Numbered from the stretch's first letter, positions 33,272-43,025 are shown. The stretch is DNA of 50,127 nucleotides from an uncultured Prevotella sp. (GCA_946186945.1 CAMHPC010000003.1:1-50127); one strand, 5' to 3'. Notes: generated from the letters alone by a model not told the origin. Translations and numbers: made by a program.

Positions 33272-35281
33272 TTATTTCACAATGAATTTCTTGCCGTTCA
33301 TGATATAGATGCCCTTCTGCAGTCCCTCTATCTGACCATTGGTGCGTACCAGTCGGCCGTCGATGGAGTACACGGCGGAAGTGCGGTCGGGCTGACCCAT
33401 TATCACATTGTCTATGCCTGTGGTCACATCGGTCACCAAGTGGTTAGAACCTGACTTCTCTGAGGATACAACTAAGTAACTTGTCTGGTTAATGTTCTCC
33501 ACATTCACAGTCTGAGGTGAGCCTGTGCCTGTGCTGAACACGAAGTTCACATAGTCGTCGCTGCTGTTTATGGTGAACGACTTCTTATACCAGTTCATTC
33601 CGTTGACGCTCACTGTGGTTGTCACCTTGTCGCCGGGCCATGAGGTGTTGGTTGGACCGTGGCTGCCATCGCCGCCCCATGTCCAAAAGTTCACTGCTGT
33701 CCATCCTACCTGGTCGGTATTCACAAACACATCGATGTTGTAGGGCTCAAAGGCAGTGATGTTGTACTGGCGTGTGACGATACCCTTCACCTGTCCGTTT
33801 GCCAGCACGCCCACTTTCAGAGTGGTGCTGCCCAGGGGAATAGTTATCTTGCTGCCCGAAGCCACCTGTGTGCTTGAGGTTGTGGGGTTGCTGCCATTGG
33901 TAGTATACACCAGTTTGGCACCGCTGGTAGCACTCACTGCGGTGAGGGTAGCGGTCTGCGCATTCTCATACTTGCCAGAAGGCAGGTTCACCCATGCCGT
34001 CTCCATATCGTTAGAGAAGTAGTAAGCATAATGATATCCGCTCAATACATTGGTCCATGAACCGTTGGGAGTGTATGTACTGGCACCGGGACCCACCACG
34101 CACATCAGTTGACCATTGGTACCTGTAGTGCGCACGGCATAGTAACTGGTGTTGGTAGCGAAGGTGAGGGTGGCACTTTGGTTGTGTATGCCTACAGCCT
34201 TACGGGCATCGATCATAGGTTTGATTTGCTCTTTGCAGTCCAGCCAGTGGGTGTAGAACACACAGGGTGTGCCGGGCATAGCCATCAGGTAGGCATTGGC
34301 AGCGATGGTGTCCTTCTTCAGGGGGTCCTGTTCGGCACCCGGGCGCCTCTCAGTGTCGTGGTTCTCTACGAAGGTTACGGCATAGCGTCTGTAGTTGCCG
34401 CTGTTGAAGGTACTGCTCACGAGTGGCCAGTTGCCATCGTTTTGTTGTCCCAGCCTCCTCCAGTCTCCATTGTTGGCTGCATTGCGCACAGTGTAGCGGA
34501 ACTGGAAGTCGAAGGCTGCTGACGTCTTGTTGGTGGCGTCAATCCAGTTCTTTATAGTGTTGGTGCCGTCCCAGCACTCACCCACGGAGTAGGTGGGGTT
34601 GGAGTCGTTGTTGTAGTCCTTGGTGAATGAGCCGCTATAGCCCTTTACCATGTCATAACGGAAACCAACATATCCCAGGTCGTTCAGGAGCATCTTCAGA
34701 TAGGCCTTCACCACGTTTTGCACGTTGGTACTCTTGTGGTCCAGGTCGCGCATGCCGCCCCAGTCCTCACCGGTGTCATTGTTGCTGCTCAGTGAGTAGC
34801 CATACTTCGTTGCCCATGTCTTGGTAGCACCGCCGTCGTCGTTGGCACAGATATCCGTGGATCCCATGCTGTAGGTCACGCCTTTGTAGGTTTCAGAGGG
34901 GAAGTCCACCCAGTTAGACTTGTTCTTGCGGTGGTTGATCACCACGTCGGCGATACAGCCCACGCCTTTGTTCTTGAGGGTAGTGATGAGGTTGCGCAGT
35001 TCACTCTCGGTGCCGAAGGAACTGTTGTAGTTGGTAAACCAGTAAAGGTCATCGTAACCCATGCTCGTGTCACCGCAGTTGGCGCTCTGAGGCAACCATA
35101 CCAGGTCGAAGGAATTGGCGATTTCATCTGCCTGACGGGTCAGGCTGGTCCATTTCGAAGCATCGAAACCGTCCCAATAGAAACCTTGCAGCATCACACC
35201 GCCGTAGTTTGCAGGCCAGCCCTGCGCCATCATCATAAGGGGCATGAACAATGCCACGATAGTAGTGTAGATTTTTTTCAT
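33272..35281 (-). CDS. Secreted GH13 alpha-amylase with starch-binding module and T9SS-like tail
   Basis: A 669-residue endo-acting starch hydrolase. The start at 35281 (MKKIYTT...) is preferred over an upstream Met because it begins a normal signal peptide (residues 1-19, MMMA/Q) and lies 36 nt behind a promoter. The GH13 domain has nucleophile Asp210 (GFRYDMV), acid/base Glu235 (SVGECWDG) and Asp309 (VENHDTER). A chitobiase-like linker domain and a CBM26-like module ('VDVFVNTDQVGW'-type strand, here NIDVFVNTDQVGW) follow. The last about 45 residues ('AVYSIDGRLVRT' then 'LQKGIYIMNGKKFIVK') resemble a T9SS sorting signal. There is no lipobox, unlike SusG. Confidence 0.93.
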   Translation of the reverse strand: MKKIYTTIVALFMPLMMMAQGWPANYGGVMLQGFYWDGFDASKWTSLTRQADEIANSFDLVWLPQSANCGDTSMGYDDLYWFTNYNSSFGTESELRNLITTLKNKGVGCIADVVINHRKNKSNWVDFPSETYKGVTYSMGSTDICANDDGGATKTWATKYGYSLSSNNDTGEDWGGMRDLDHKSTNVQNVVKAYLKMLLNDLGYVGFRYDMVKGYSGSFTKDYNNDSNPTYSVGECWDGTNTIKNWIDATNKTSAAFDFQFRYTVRNAANNGDWRRLGQQNDGNWPLVSSTFNSGNYRRYAVTFVENHDTERRPGAEQDPLKKDTIAANAYLMAMPGTPCVFYTHWLDCKEQIKPMIDARKAVGIHNQSATLTFATNTSYYAVRTTGTNGQLMCVVGPGASTYTPNGSWTNVLSGYHYAYYFSNDMETAWVNLPSGKYENAQTATLTAVSATSGAKLVYTTNGSNPTTSSTQVASGSKITIPLGSTTLKVGVLANGQVKGIVTRQYNITAFEPYNIDVFVNTDQVGWTAVNFWTWGGDGSHGPTNTSWPGDKVTTTVSVNGMNWYKKSFTINSSDDYVNFVFSTGTGSPQTVNVENINQTSYLVVSSEKSGSNHLVTDVTTGIDNVIMGQPDRTSAVYSIDGRLVRTNGQIEGLQKGIYIMNGKKFIVK

Positions 35282-35317
35282 AATAGTCAGGTTTTTAGTT
35301 TTATTGCATTCTAACTG

Positions 35318-35348
35318 CAAATTTAGATATTTTTTTTGATGATGCAAA
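35318..35348 (-). promoter_or_regulatory. Alpha-amylase promoter
   Basis: -7 box TAAATTTG (35325-35318) and -33 TTTG (35348-35345), 19-nt spacer, minus strand. The amylase therefore has its own near-consensus promoter and is separated from susF by a terminator. No copy of the LacI-type operator is seen here. Confidence 0.65.
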
Positions 35349-35369
35349 TAAATCTTTATTTTTTACTAC

Positions 35370-35403
35370 AAAAAAGTGGCACACACCCTTTGGTGTGCGC
35401 CAC
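35370..35403 (-). terminator. Terminator of the susCDEF operon
   Basis: Minus-strand stem GTGGCGCACACC / GGTGTGTGCCAC (12 bp with one G-U pair, loop of 4) followed by six Ts. It lies 33 nt past the susF stop. Confidence 0.9.
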
Positions 35404-35435
35404 AATCTCAGTATTGTTCAAAATAATGTAGTTGC

Positions 35436-36875
35436 TTACATCATCAACTTTGTGATAGTGCAACGAATTGAGCCAGCATAACCTTCATACAGACGGATGT
35501 TATATATGCCAGCACTTACAGCGATATTAGCACCGCTCCATACCAGAGGTTCATTGGGGTTGCCACCGAAGTTGAAGTCGTCCCAGTTTCCGTTGCCGCG
35601 GAATTTGAATTCACCATCTGTCAGTTGGACCTCGTTTATCTCCCAGCATTTTTCGTTGTTATTCCATTCCATTGGGGTGTCAGAATTCCATCCGCCAGCA
35701 GTAGCACTACCTATGATGCTCACGTTTACGGGCAGCAGGGCGTAGGTCATCTCAGGCAGGTTGAGAGTAATGCGGTAGAAACCTGCGTCTACACCAGGCA
35801 TGTTGGGACCACCGTTGTTAGACACATTACCTGACAGAGGCTCATTGATACCACCATTGTACTCCAGGTCATCGTTCCAGTCACCCTCGTTGGGCTTGAA
35901 CTTGAACTCGCCGTTCAGATAATACCAGCCCACGTATATGCCAGTGGTGGTACCATCACCGTTGAGGCCTGAGAGCAGTGCGTGAGGAGTGCTCCAGCCG
36001 CTCTCGTTACCTATCTCGTAGAAGTACAGACCGTACTTGATCTCCTGGATGGTATAAGTATACTCTTCCATGTTCAGGGTCATCTTGTACTTACCGGCTG
36101 TAGCAATCTTACCTGCCTGAGGAGAAGAGGTAACCAGTGAGCCCTCGAAAGAGTCATCACCGTCTACGGCAGTACCCAGCACACCTGTCTCGCCTTCGTA
36201 CCAGACGGTTCCGGCATCAACATTGCTCTGAGGTATGATCTTCCAGTACTGGTTGTCGGCAGTTGTCTCGAAGGTGATTTCGAAAGTAGGACTGTCATAT
36301 ACACTACCGTCGCCGATGTGGGTGAACTTATAATCCTCACTAATATTATCCCAGCCGTTGGTAGTCATGTTACCAATGAGGTAGTAGCCCTCAGAGATGA
36401 ACGGAGCACTCAGTGTGATGCTTACAGTGGGGGCTTCGTCAGAACTGGTGGCAGCCAGTATGTTCTGGCCGTTAACCATCACGTAAGCCTTGATATTCAT
36501 AGGTACATTATGAGCCACAGGCTTCTTGCCGTACAGTTCAACGATGGCAGCCCTCACCTCTTCGGCATTGGCATTACCTTGCTCGTCCACGGTAATCTCT
36601 CTGCTGTCAGTCATGTCCTCGTTGTAGATTTTCACTACGTAGTTTACGCTATACTCGTCGGGCACAGCCACGGTGGGCACGAAGAGTTGCACGGTTTCCT
36701 CTGTCGGGTTCTCGATATTGGCAAAATCGATAGGCTCTGCCTGACCCGGAGTGAATTTCACAGCCTTGGCTTCCTCCTCATCATTGGTGATGGGAGTGCC
36801 GGTCCACTCTTCGTATTTGTCAGTACAACTGGCAGCGAAGAGCACCACGCCGATCAGATATAATATCTTTTTCAT
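35436..36875 (-). CDS. SusF-like starch-binding outer-membrane lipoprotein
   Basis: A 479-residue protein. A lipoprotein signal ends at Cys17 (LFAASC, then TDKYEEW). An N-terminal SusE/SusF Ig-like domain ('FTPGQAEPIDFANIENPTEE') is followed by SusF-type carbohydrate-binding modules, visible as repeated 'YLIGNMTTNGWDN', 'FYEIGNESGWSTPHALLSGL' and 'VSIIGSATAGGWNSDTPM' motifs with the aromatic residues that stack on maltooligosaccharides. It would be exposed at the cell surface and hold starch near SusC/SusD. It is the last gene of susCDEF, 82 nt after susE, with a strong hairpin in the gap. Confidence 0.9.
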   Translation of the reverse strand: MKKILYLIGVVLFAASCTDKYEEWTGTPITNDEEEAKAVKFTPGQAEPIDFANIENPTEETVQLFVPTVAVPDEYSVNYVVKIYNEDMTDSREITVDEQGNANAEEVRAAIVELYGKKPVAHNVPMNIKAYVMVNGQNILAATSSDEAPTVSITLSAPFISEGYYLIGNMTTNGWDNISEDYKFTHIGDGSVYDSPTFEITFETTADNQYWKIIPQSNVDAGTVWYEGETGVLGTAVDGDDSFEGSLVTSSPQAGKIATAGKYKMTLNMEEYTYTIQEIKYGLYFYEIGNESGWSTPHALLSGLNGDGTTTGIYVGWYYLNGEFKFKPNEGDWNDDLEYNGGINEPLSGNVSNNGGPNMPGVDAGFYRITLNLPEMTYALLPVNVSIIGSATAGGWNSDTPMEWNNNEKCWEINEVQLTDGEFKFRGNGNWDDFNFGGNPNEPLVWSGANIAVSAGIYNIRLYEGYAGSIRCTITKLMM

Positions 36876-36917
36876 GTTATGTCTAAATGTTAATTTGTTA
36901 GTTTAGGACGTTATATC

Positions 36918-36945
36918 GGGGGTGGGACGGGAATGTCCCGCCCCC
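36918..36945 (-). other. Stem-loop between susE and susF
   Basis: An 11-bp stem, GGGGG-T-GGGAC with GTCCC-G-CCCCC (one G-U pair), loop of 6, without a U-tract. It is suited to mRNA stabilisation or processing between the two cistrons rather than termination. Confidence 0.75.
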
Positions 36946-36957
36946 AGATACGGATAT

Positions 36958-38094
36958 TTACTTCTTGGTCAGTTCAGCCTTATGTTCACCGTCGCAGCTG
37001 AGCCACAGTTTCACAGTGTAGGTGCCTGCCTCGGCAGAGAGGTTATTGTCGCTGGTATACTCGCTCAGGCTTGAGTAGTCTGTGCGGTCGCCTGTAGCAG
37101 TACCGAAGCTGCAAGCCCAGTCATGGTTCATGCGGAACTTGAACTCTGTAGCCTGGTCGAAGGTCACGTCAGCAACCCAGCACTTATCGTCGGCATTCCA
37201 TGTCATGTCCACATCTGCGCCCCAACTGTTGAAGCCACCGATGATACTAATGCTCTCCACAGCCACGATGTTCCATGTCATAGTGGTCAGGTCAACGTTG
37301 ATCTGATAGAAGCCAGCAGGTTTCACGTTATCTGGGAAGGCACCGTCAGCCTTGTTACAGTCTTCCTCACCATCGGTGACGAGGTCGCCGTAAGCACCAG
37401 CGGGATCCTGACCGAAGTCGCCATCCCAGTTGCCCTCGTTCGGACGGAACTTGAAGCCACCATCTAGGTAGTTGTAAGAACGGTAGATACCATCATCGAG
37501 GTAACTGATCATCTTGTAAGCGGTGCCCCAACCACTCTCATTACCGATCTCGTATATCTCGTGAGCGTAAGAAGGAGCGATAACCAGGCTCGGTATCACG
37601 TTGATAGACACCACGTTGGAGTAGATAGTGTTGGCACCCTTGGTAGTGGCAGTAGCGCGTACATACACTGTCTGATTGTCGGGAGCGGGATTATCCTCGC
37701 CCCAGCCCATCATCTTGTTGATGGCATCAGAGAGTTTGGAAGGTATCATATTGCCAGAAGGCACATTGTAGTAAGTGTCCAGTGTGGCATATGTGGCGGT
37801 GGTCTCCTCACCCTCGGCAACGGTACTCAGTTCCGGACCATCGAAGTTGTTGGTGGGAGAAACCTCCAACTGATACTCTGCAGCCAGGGGGAAGCCGTAG
37901 TCGGGCTGCGACCAGGTGAAAGGTATGCCGGTAGAACTCTCGAGGTCAATGGCTGCCTCGCTGTATGACGGCGTGTTCAGGTGGAAAGTGGTGGGCAACT
38001 GCAGTACGGGATTGTGTTCGTTGTCGTCAGAGCAAGCGGTCAGCAACCCCACGCTGCAAAGCACCAGCATTGTTGATTTAATTATATTTTTCAT
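36958..38094 (-). CDS. SusE-like starch-binding outer-membrane lipoprotein
   Basis: A 378-residue protein. The start at 38094 (MKNIIKSTMLVLCSVG) is preferred to one 7 codons upstream because it begins the lipoprotein signal, with lipobox Cys at about residue 21 (LLTAC, then SDDNEHNP). The SusE N-terminal domain includes 'TFHLNTPSYSEAAIDLESST' and 'PFTWSQPDYGFPLAAEYQLE'. Two carbohydrate-binding modules follow ('IYEIGNESGWGTAYKMISYL' and 'ISIIGGFNSWGADVDM'). One module fewer than SusF fits its shorter length. It lies 39 nt behind susD. Confidence 0.9.
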   Translation of the reverse strand: MKNIIKSTMLVLCSVGLLTACSDDNEHNPVLQLPTTFHLNTPSYSEAAIDLESSTGIPFTWSQPDYGFPLAAEYQLEVSPTNNFDGPELSTVAEGEETTATYATLDTYYNVPSGNMIPSKLSDAINKMMGWGEDNPAPDNQTVYVRATATTKGANTIYSNVVSINVIPSLVIAPSYAHEIYEIGNESGWGTAYKMISYLDDGIYRSYNYLDGGFKFRPNEGNWDGDFGQDPAGAYGDLVTDGEEDCNKADGAFPDNVKPAGFYQINVDLTTMTWNIVAVESISIIGGFNSWGADVDMTWNADDKCWVADVTFDQATEFKFRMNHDWACSFGTATGDRTDYSSLSEYTSDNNLSAEAGTYTVKLWLSCDGEHKAELTKK

Positions 38095-38133
38095 AATTCT
38101 TGTTGCATTAATCATTAAATGATGCGCTTTGGT

Positions 38134-39747
38134 TTAGTTTCCATATCCAGGGTTCTGGTGCAGATTGTCGTTGGCAGTCAGATCAGTGGTAGGAATAGCA
38201 AACAGATTGCGGTATGCTGGTATGTTGCGGCCATCCTTAGAGCCACCCTTCCAGTCCCAGTTGTAGTTCACTTCGCCTGCGAAGCGGTCGAAGCGAATCA
38301 GTGTGCTACGGCGCACAGCCTCGAAGTACATCTCACGGCTCCACTCATCGCAGATGAAGTTCAGGTCAGCCTTTGAGATGGTGGAAGCGTTGGCACGCAT
38401 ACGGAGTTGGTTGATAGCGTCGATGGCAGCACTCGGAGCATTGCCGTTGTTCTGACGAGTCAGAGCCTCAGCGTAGATGAGGTAAGCCTCACCCTTGCGG
38501 AATACGGGGCAGTCCATGTCAGGATGTGTGGGGTCGCTTGCCAAGGTACCGTCGCTCTTGAAGTTGTTGAACTTAGCCACGGCATAACCGCTCTTGAACA
38601 CACCTTCCTCTTCGTTGTCAATCTCGCGACCTACGCTGTTGAACATAGCACGGTCGTCGCCAGCCACCTGACGCATCTCGAAGCCACGGAGACCGGTAGG
38701 AGCGTCGGTGATGAACTTCTCAACCAGTTGCTTGGTAGCGCGGTTACCACCCCACTGCTGTGAGGCAGTGCCATTGGTGGGACCCTCATCGTAAGGATTC
38801 TCGTGCATGTCACCGTCAAAGGTAGAACCGATGAGGAAGAGAGAGGTACCCCAAGAAGTGGTGCGCTTGCCGTCCTGCAACAGGGGGAATATTATCTCGT
38901 ATGCGGCATTGGTCTCGCCATTGTCGGCCATGAACAGCATCTGATAAGCGGTCCAGTCGCCCACACCGGCGGTGTTCAACTTATAGTCAGAGTTTATAAC
39001 CTTCTGTGCATATTCAGCAGCCTTGTCGTTCATTTCGACACCAGTATATACCTTGGCATTCAGGTACAGACGAGCCAGGAGCATCCAGGCAGAAGCCTTG
39101 TCCACGCGTCCGTAGCCTGCATCGGTGCTCTTCTTAGCCTTGGCATCAGAGAGGTCCTTCTCCAGATCGAGCAGTTCGCTCTCCACGAAGTCGAACACTT
39201 CCTGACGGCTTGCCTGCTTGGGCTTCTCGGAAGAGATAGAGGTGGCCATAGGCACATTGCCCCAACCATCGAGCAGGTTGTAGTAGTGGAATGCGCGCAG
39301 GAAACGGATTTCTGCGGTCATCGTAGCATCATAGTCGCTATAGTCCTGCAAGTACTGGTTGCAGAAAGCGATAGCAGTGTACAGACGGTAGTAGTAACCG
39401 CGGAGCATAGGATGCGAAGCATCGAAAGTGGCACGGCTGTACTCGGGTATACCCTCGTCACCCCAACCGCATACAGCCTCGTCGGAGGTGAGGTCCTGGG
39501 CGTTCCACATCTGACGATAGTAGCCTGAGGTACCGCCGTCGATACCATCCACATCGCTATCACCGTCAGCACCACCGTTGCCGGCAGCAGCCATTGTGGC
39601 ATAGCACTTGGTGAACAGAAGTTCGGGATTTACCTCGACGAAGTTAGGGTCGATGGGAGTCACGTCCAGATCGCCAGTGCATGATGTTGTTCCAAGGGAC
39701 AGCAGCAGAGCGGCTGCCGGAACCAAACTTTTGATATATTTTTTCAT
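38134..39747 (-). CDS. susD: SusD/RagB family nutrient-binding lipoprotein
   Basis: A 537-residue surface lipoprotein that caps the SusC channel and delivers maltooligosaccharides. The signal ends at lipobox Cys23 (GTTSC, then TGDLDVTPIDP). The alpha-helical TPR body and the typical 'EIRFLRAFHYYNLLDGWGNV' segment (around residues 147-166) are present. The C-terminal region has 'EMYFEAVRRSTLIRFDRFAG' and 'YRNLFAIPTTDLTANDNLHQ', both standard. It lies 23 nt behind susC. The name follows context (starch locus) and family. Confidence 0.94.
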   Translation of the reverse strand: MKKYIKSLVPAAALLLSLGTTSCTGDLDVTPIDPNFVEVNPELLFTKCYATMAAAGNGGADGDSDVDGIDGGTSGYYRQMWNAQDLTSDEAVCGWGDEGIPEYSRATFDASHPMLRGYYYRLYTAIAFCNQYLQDYSDYDATMTAEIRFLRAFHYYNLLDGWGNVPMATSISSEKPKQASRQEVFDFVESELLDLEKDLSDAKAKKSTDAGYGRVDKASAWMLLARLYLNAKVYTGVEMNDKAAEYAQKVINSDYKLNTAGVGDWTAYQMLFMADNGETNAAYEIIFPLLQDGKRTTSWGTSLFLIGSTFDGDMHENPYDEGPTNGTASQQWGGNRATKQLVEKFITDAPTGLRGFEMRQVAGDDRAMFNSVGREIDNEEEGVFKSGYAVAKFNNFKSDGTLASDPTHPDMDCPVFRKGEAYLIYAEALTRQNNGNAPSAAIDAINQLRMRANASTISKADLNFICDEWSREMYFEAVRRSTLIRFDRFAGEVNYNWDWKGGSKDGRNIPAYRNLFAIPTTDLTANDNLHQNPGYGN

Positions 39748-39770
39748 GACTTTTGTCTATATTAAATGGT

Positions 39771-42700
39771 TTAGAAATTCAGATTCACACCCAGTTGGAA
39801 GGTGATAGGACGGGGATATACACCGTTGTCGATACCGCCGAACACCTCAGGATCGATGCCCTTGTACTTGGTGATGGTGAACACGTTGGTCACTGAACCG
39901 TAGATACGACCAGAGAGACCGTGGTAGTTGCCACACTTGAAGATGTTGTTGAAACTGTAACCCAGGGTCACGTTGTCCATCTTCAGGAACGAGGCGTTCT
40001 GCACCCAGCGGTCAGAGTGAGTGGCAATCACATCGTAGGTCTTCCATCCGTAGGGCAGTACGTATGTGGGACGGTTGGTTGCGAATCCGTTCAGGTATAC
40101 ACTGTTGGAAGAGAGGTTGCTGTTACCGGCCATGTAGTCGTTGAACACGTAGTTGCCTATGCTGGCGCGCAGTGAGAAGCCGAGGTCCCAGTTTTTGTAC
40201 TCCAGACGAGAGGACAGACCCATAGTCACGGGAGCCACGGGGCTCTTGTAGAAGTACTGGTCTTCCTCAGAGATCTGACCGTCACCGTTGCGGTCTACTA
40301 CCTGACCCTCGATAGGCATGCCAGCATCGTCGTATGCCTGCTGGTATACGTAGAACGAGCCTGCGGTATGACCCACGGCATGAGCCTGGATGGTACCACC
40401 TGTACCTGCGCTGATGCCACCGGTGTACACCTTATAATTAGGATCGCTGTCGAGCAGTTTGGTGATGCGGTTCTTGTTGGCAGTGAAGTTATAGTCGATG
40501 GTCCAGTACCAGTCCTTAGCCTGCAGGGCCTTCCAGTTCATGTTGAATTCCACACCAGTGTTGTACAGAGAACCGATGTTGGTGGTTACCATGTTTCTAA
40601 AGTTGCTACCTGCTGCAGTGTAAGCGGTGTTCAGCAGGTCAGAGGTCTTACGGTAGTACCACTCGATGCTACCGCTGAGTCGGTTGTTGAAGATACCCCA
40701 GTCCAAACCTATATTATAGGTGGTGGTGGTCTCCCACTTCAGGTTCGGGTCGTAAGCCATAGGACGTACGAATGTACCGTCGCCGATTATGTCATAGAAC
40801 GAGCCGGGCACGCCGCTGTTTAACTGATAGATAGCGAAGTAGTTATAGTCGCCGATACCATCCTGCTGACCGGTCATACCCCAGTCGAGACGCAGTTTCA
40901 GGTCGCTCAGCCACTTGATATCCTGCCATTTCTTCTCATCCTTGATCTTCCATGCGAAAGCCACGGCGGGGAATACTGACCAGTGGTCCTTGAAACGTGA
41001 GCTACCGTCGTCACGCAGTGTGAAGGTGAGGTAGTAGCGGTCCATTAGGCTCCAGTTGGCACGTCCGAAGAAAGACACCAGATAGTTCTCGGTTTTGTAC
41101 CAATAAGTGGTCTCGTTTCTCTTCTGACCAGCCAGTGCGGGGTCGTTGTTGGTTTCGGGATACAATCCCCACCAGTTGTTGTGCAGAGTGCGCCAGTTGT
41201 GTGCCCACTCATAACCTGCCATGATATCGAAGTGGTTCTTTGCAGCGTCCTCGAAGTCATGATAGTACTGTGCGTATGCAGAGAGCAGGAAGTTGCGCTT
41301 CACGATAGTCTCCCATCCGTGCGAGCCATAGTAAGGAGCATTGGGGTTGTCGCCGTTGAGGTCGGTCCACTGCTTACCCTTAGATATGTCAGCACCCAGA
41401 GTGGCATGCAGGCGCAGGTCTTCGAAACCGTGAATCTTATAGTCAAACTCGGCACTGCCGATGAACGAGCGGCTGATGGCGCGGTCGTTCTTCAGTTCCA
41501 GAGTGGCTACAGGGTTCTTGGTAGAGAGGTTATTGATAGTGTAGTCCCATGTGTTGTCATTGAGGGCAGAGCCATCAGACAGCCAACCCCAGAATCCACC
41601 GAAGTTGCCGAAGCGGGGATCATCGGTGCGTATGGGCTGTGAGGGGTCGAAAGCCACTGCAGCATTGATAGCACCTGTATCGGCATAGCGCGACTTAGCC
41701 CACAGACCTTTTGCATTGAGGTTGATAGTGAGATGGTCGTCGAAGAGCGAAGGACTCAGGTTCAGGGCAGCGGTATAACGCTTGAAGTCTGAAGTCTTGA
41801 GGATACCTTGCTGGTCGGTATAGCCGAGAGACACGCGGTAGGGCAGCACCTTGCCCACAGAACCGGAAACGGTCACGTTGTGGTCATGGCTGACAGCCGT
41901 GCGGTAAAGTTGTTTCTGCCAGTTGGTATTCTCTTTGCCGAGCAGAGCCATCACCTCGTCGTGGTTGGAAGCACCAGCAAAAGTCTCGTCCATGAATGCG
42001 CGATACTGGTCGCCTGTCATCACGTCGATAGTCTTCTTCTTGATACCGAAACTCACGTTACCGGCATAACTTACAGTAGGAGCAGCACCCTTGCGGCCCT
42101 TCTTGGTGGTGATGATGATAACACCGTTAGAACCACGGCTACCATAGATAGCGGTGGCAGAAGCACTCTTCAGCACGTTGAACGACTCAATGTCCTGAGG
42201 GTTAACCATAGAGAGGGGGTTGGCAAGACCTTTCACACCGTTGTTGTCCATCGCCACACCGTCGATCACCACCAGAGGTGTGTTGGAGGCGTTCAGAGAC
42301 GAACCACCACGGATACGGATGGTAGAACTACCACCAGGGGTACCACCATCGCTGGTCACGTTCACACCGGCGATTTTACCACTCATCATTTCCTGAGGGC
42401 TCACCACCAGACCCTTGTTCTTAGAGTCGGGCTTCAAAGCACTTACGGCACCAGTCAGGTCAGTCTTCTTCACTGTACCATAACCGATTACCACAACCTC
42501 GTTCAAAACTTCAGAGTCTTCGCTCAGTGTCACGTTGACATTGGCAGACGCTGTAACTGTTGCTGTCTGATATCCTATGTAGGATATTTCGAGCGTAGCA
42601 CCTTGAGCCGCCTTAATCTGGAAATTACCATCAAAGTCGGTTACCACGCCACCAGCCTGACCGGCCACGCGTACCGTTGCTCCAATGATAGGTTCGCCGG

Positions 42701-42821
42701 CAGCATCCACAACATTGCCATTCACAGTGATATTCTGTGCAAAGGCACTGACTGATAGGAACAGCCCCATGAGGAGGCCAAGAACCCGGAAGGGGATTCT
42801 CAAATTTACCTGCTTCATCAT
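39771..42821 (-). CDS. susC: SusC/RagA family TonB-dependent transporter
   Basis: A 1016-residue outer-membrane importer for maltooligosaccharides, energised by TonB. A signal peptide ends about residue 28 (SVSAFA). A carboxypeptidase-regulatory-like domain follows ('NGNVVDAAGEPIIGATVRVA'), then the SusC signature 'LNEVVVIGYGTVKKTDLTGA', the plug with 'IRIRGGSSLNASNTPLVVID', and a 22-strand barrel ending 'PITFQLGVNLNF'. A second Met at codon 2 is equally possible as start. It is the first gene of susCDEF; the promoter lies about 100 nt upstream with an operator-like site further up. Confidence 0.95.
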   Translation of the reverse strand: MMKQVNLRIPFRVLGLLMGLFLSVSAFAQNITVNGNVVDAAGEPIIGATVRVAGQAGGVVTDFDGNFQIKAAQGATLEISYIGYQTATVTASANVNVTLSEDSEVLNEVVVIGYGTVKKTDLTGAVSALKPDSKNKGLVVSPQEMMSGKIAGVNVTSDGGTPGGSSTIRIRGGSSLNASNTPLVVIDGVAMDNNGVKGLANPLSMVNPQDIESFNVLKSASATAIYGSRGSNGVIIITTKKGRKGAAPTVSYAGNVSFGIKKKTIDVMTGDQYRAFMDETFAGASNHDEVMALLGKENTNWQKQLYRTAVSHDHNVTVSGSVGKVLPYRVSLGYTDQQGILKTSDFKRYTAALNLSPSLFDDHLTINLNAKGLWAKSRYADTGAINAAVAFDPSQPIRTDDPRFGNFGGFWGWLSDGSALNDNTWDYTINNLSTKNPVATLELKNDRAISRSFIGSAEFDYKIHGFEDLRLHATLGADISKGKQWTDLNGDNPNAPYYGSHGWETIVKRNFLLSAYAQYYHDFEDAAKNHFDIMAGYEWAHNWRTLHNNWWGLYPETNNDPALAGQKRNETTYWYKTENYLVSFFGRANWSLMDRYYLTFTLRDDGSSRFKDHWSVFPAVAFAWKIKDEKKWQDIKWLSDLKLRLDWGMTGQQDGIGDYNYFAIYQLNSGVPGSFYDIIGDGTFVRPMAYDPNLKWETTTTYNIGLDWGIFNNRLSGSIEWYYRKTSDLLNTAYTAAGSNFRNMVTTNIGSLYNTGVEFNMNWKALQAKDWYWTIDYNFTANKNRITKLLDSDPNYKVYTGGISAGTGGTIQAHAVGHTAGSFYVYQQAYDDAGMPIEGQVVDRNGDGQISEEDQYFYKSPVAPVTMGLSSRLEYKNWDLGFSLRASIGNYVFNDYMAGNSNLSSNSVYLNGFATNRPTYVLPYGWKTYDVIATHSDRWVQNASFLKMDNVTLGYSFNNIFKCGNYHGLSGRIYGSVTNVFTITKYKGIDPEVFGGIDNGVYPRPITFQLGVNLNF

Positions 42822-42918
42822 TTAGTTATTAGTTAACGTTAATAGTAGATATTGTAAATTTCATTTTGTCTTGATAAAACCATGAGAACGTCTCACGACG
42901 AAAGTTCATAGTACTCGG

Positions 42919-42926
42919 CAAAGTTA
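42919..42926 (-). promoter_or_regulatory. susC promoter -7 box
   Basis: TAACTTTG on the minus strand (42926-42919) fits TAnnTTTG exactly. At the expected -33 position the sequence is GTAT rather than TTTG, so the promoter looks dependent on an activator. The leader would be about 95 nt. Confidence 0.6.
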
Positions 42927-42981
42927 AGACTTTTTTAGAAAGTGTCATACTTTTTTGGGATATTTTTTTTCTTTTCATGCG

Positions 42982-42994
42982 TGCAATCGTTTGC
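42982..42994 (-). promoter_or_regulatory. LacI-type operator upstream of susC
   Basis: GCAAACGATTGCA reading on the minus strand, with matching ends GCAA/TTGC around a central CG, the shape of LacI-family operators. It begins 68 nt upstream of the susC -7 box start. It is identical to the site at 46092-46104. It lies in the divergent region with the LacI-family gene, so it could also control that gene. Confidence 0.7.
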
Positions 42995-43025
42995 GCTAGA
43001 CCTTTGTTATGAAAAAAGTTGTTAA

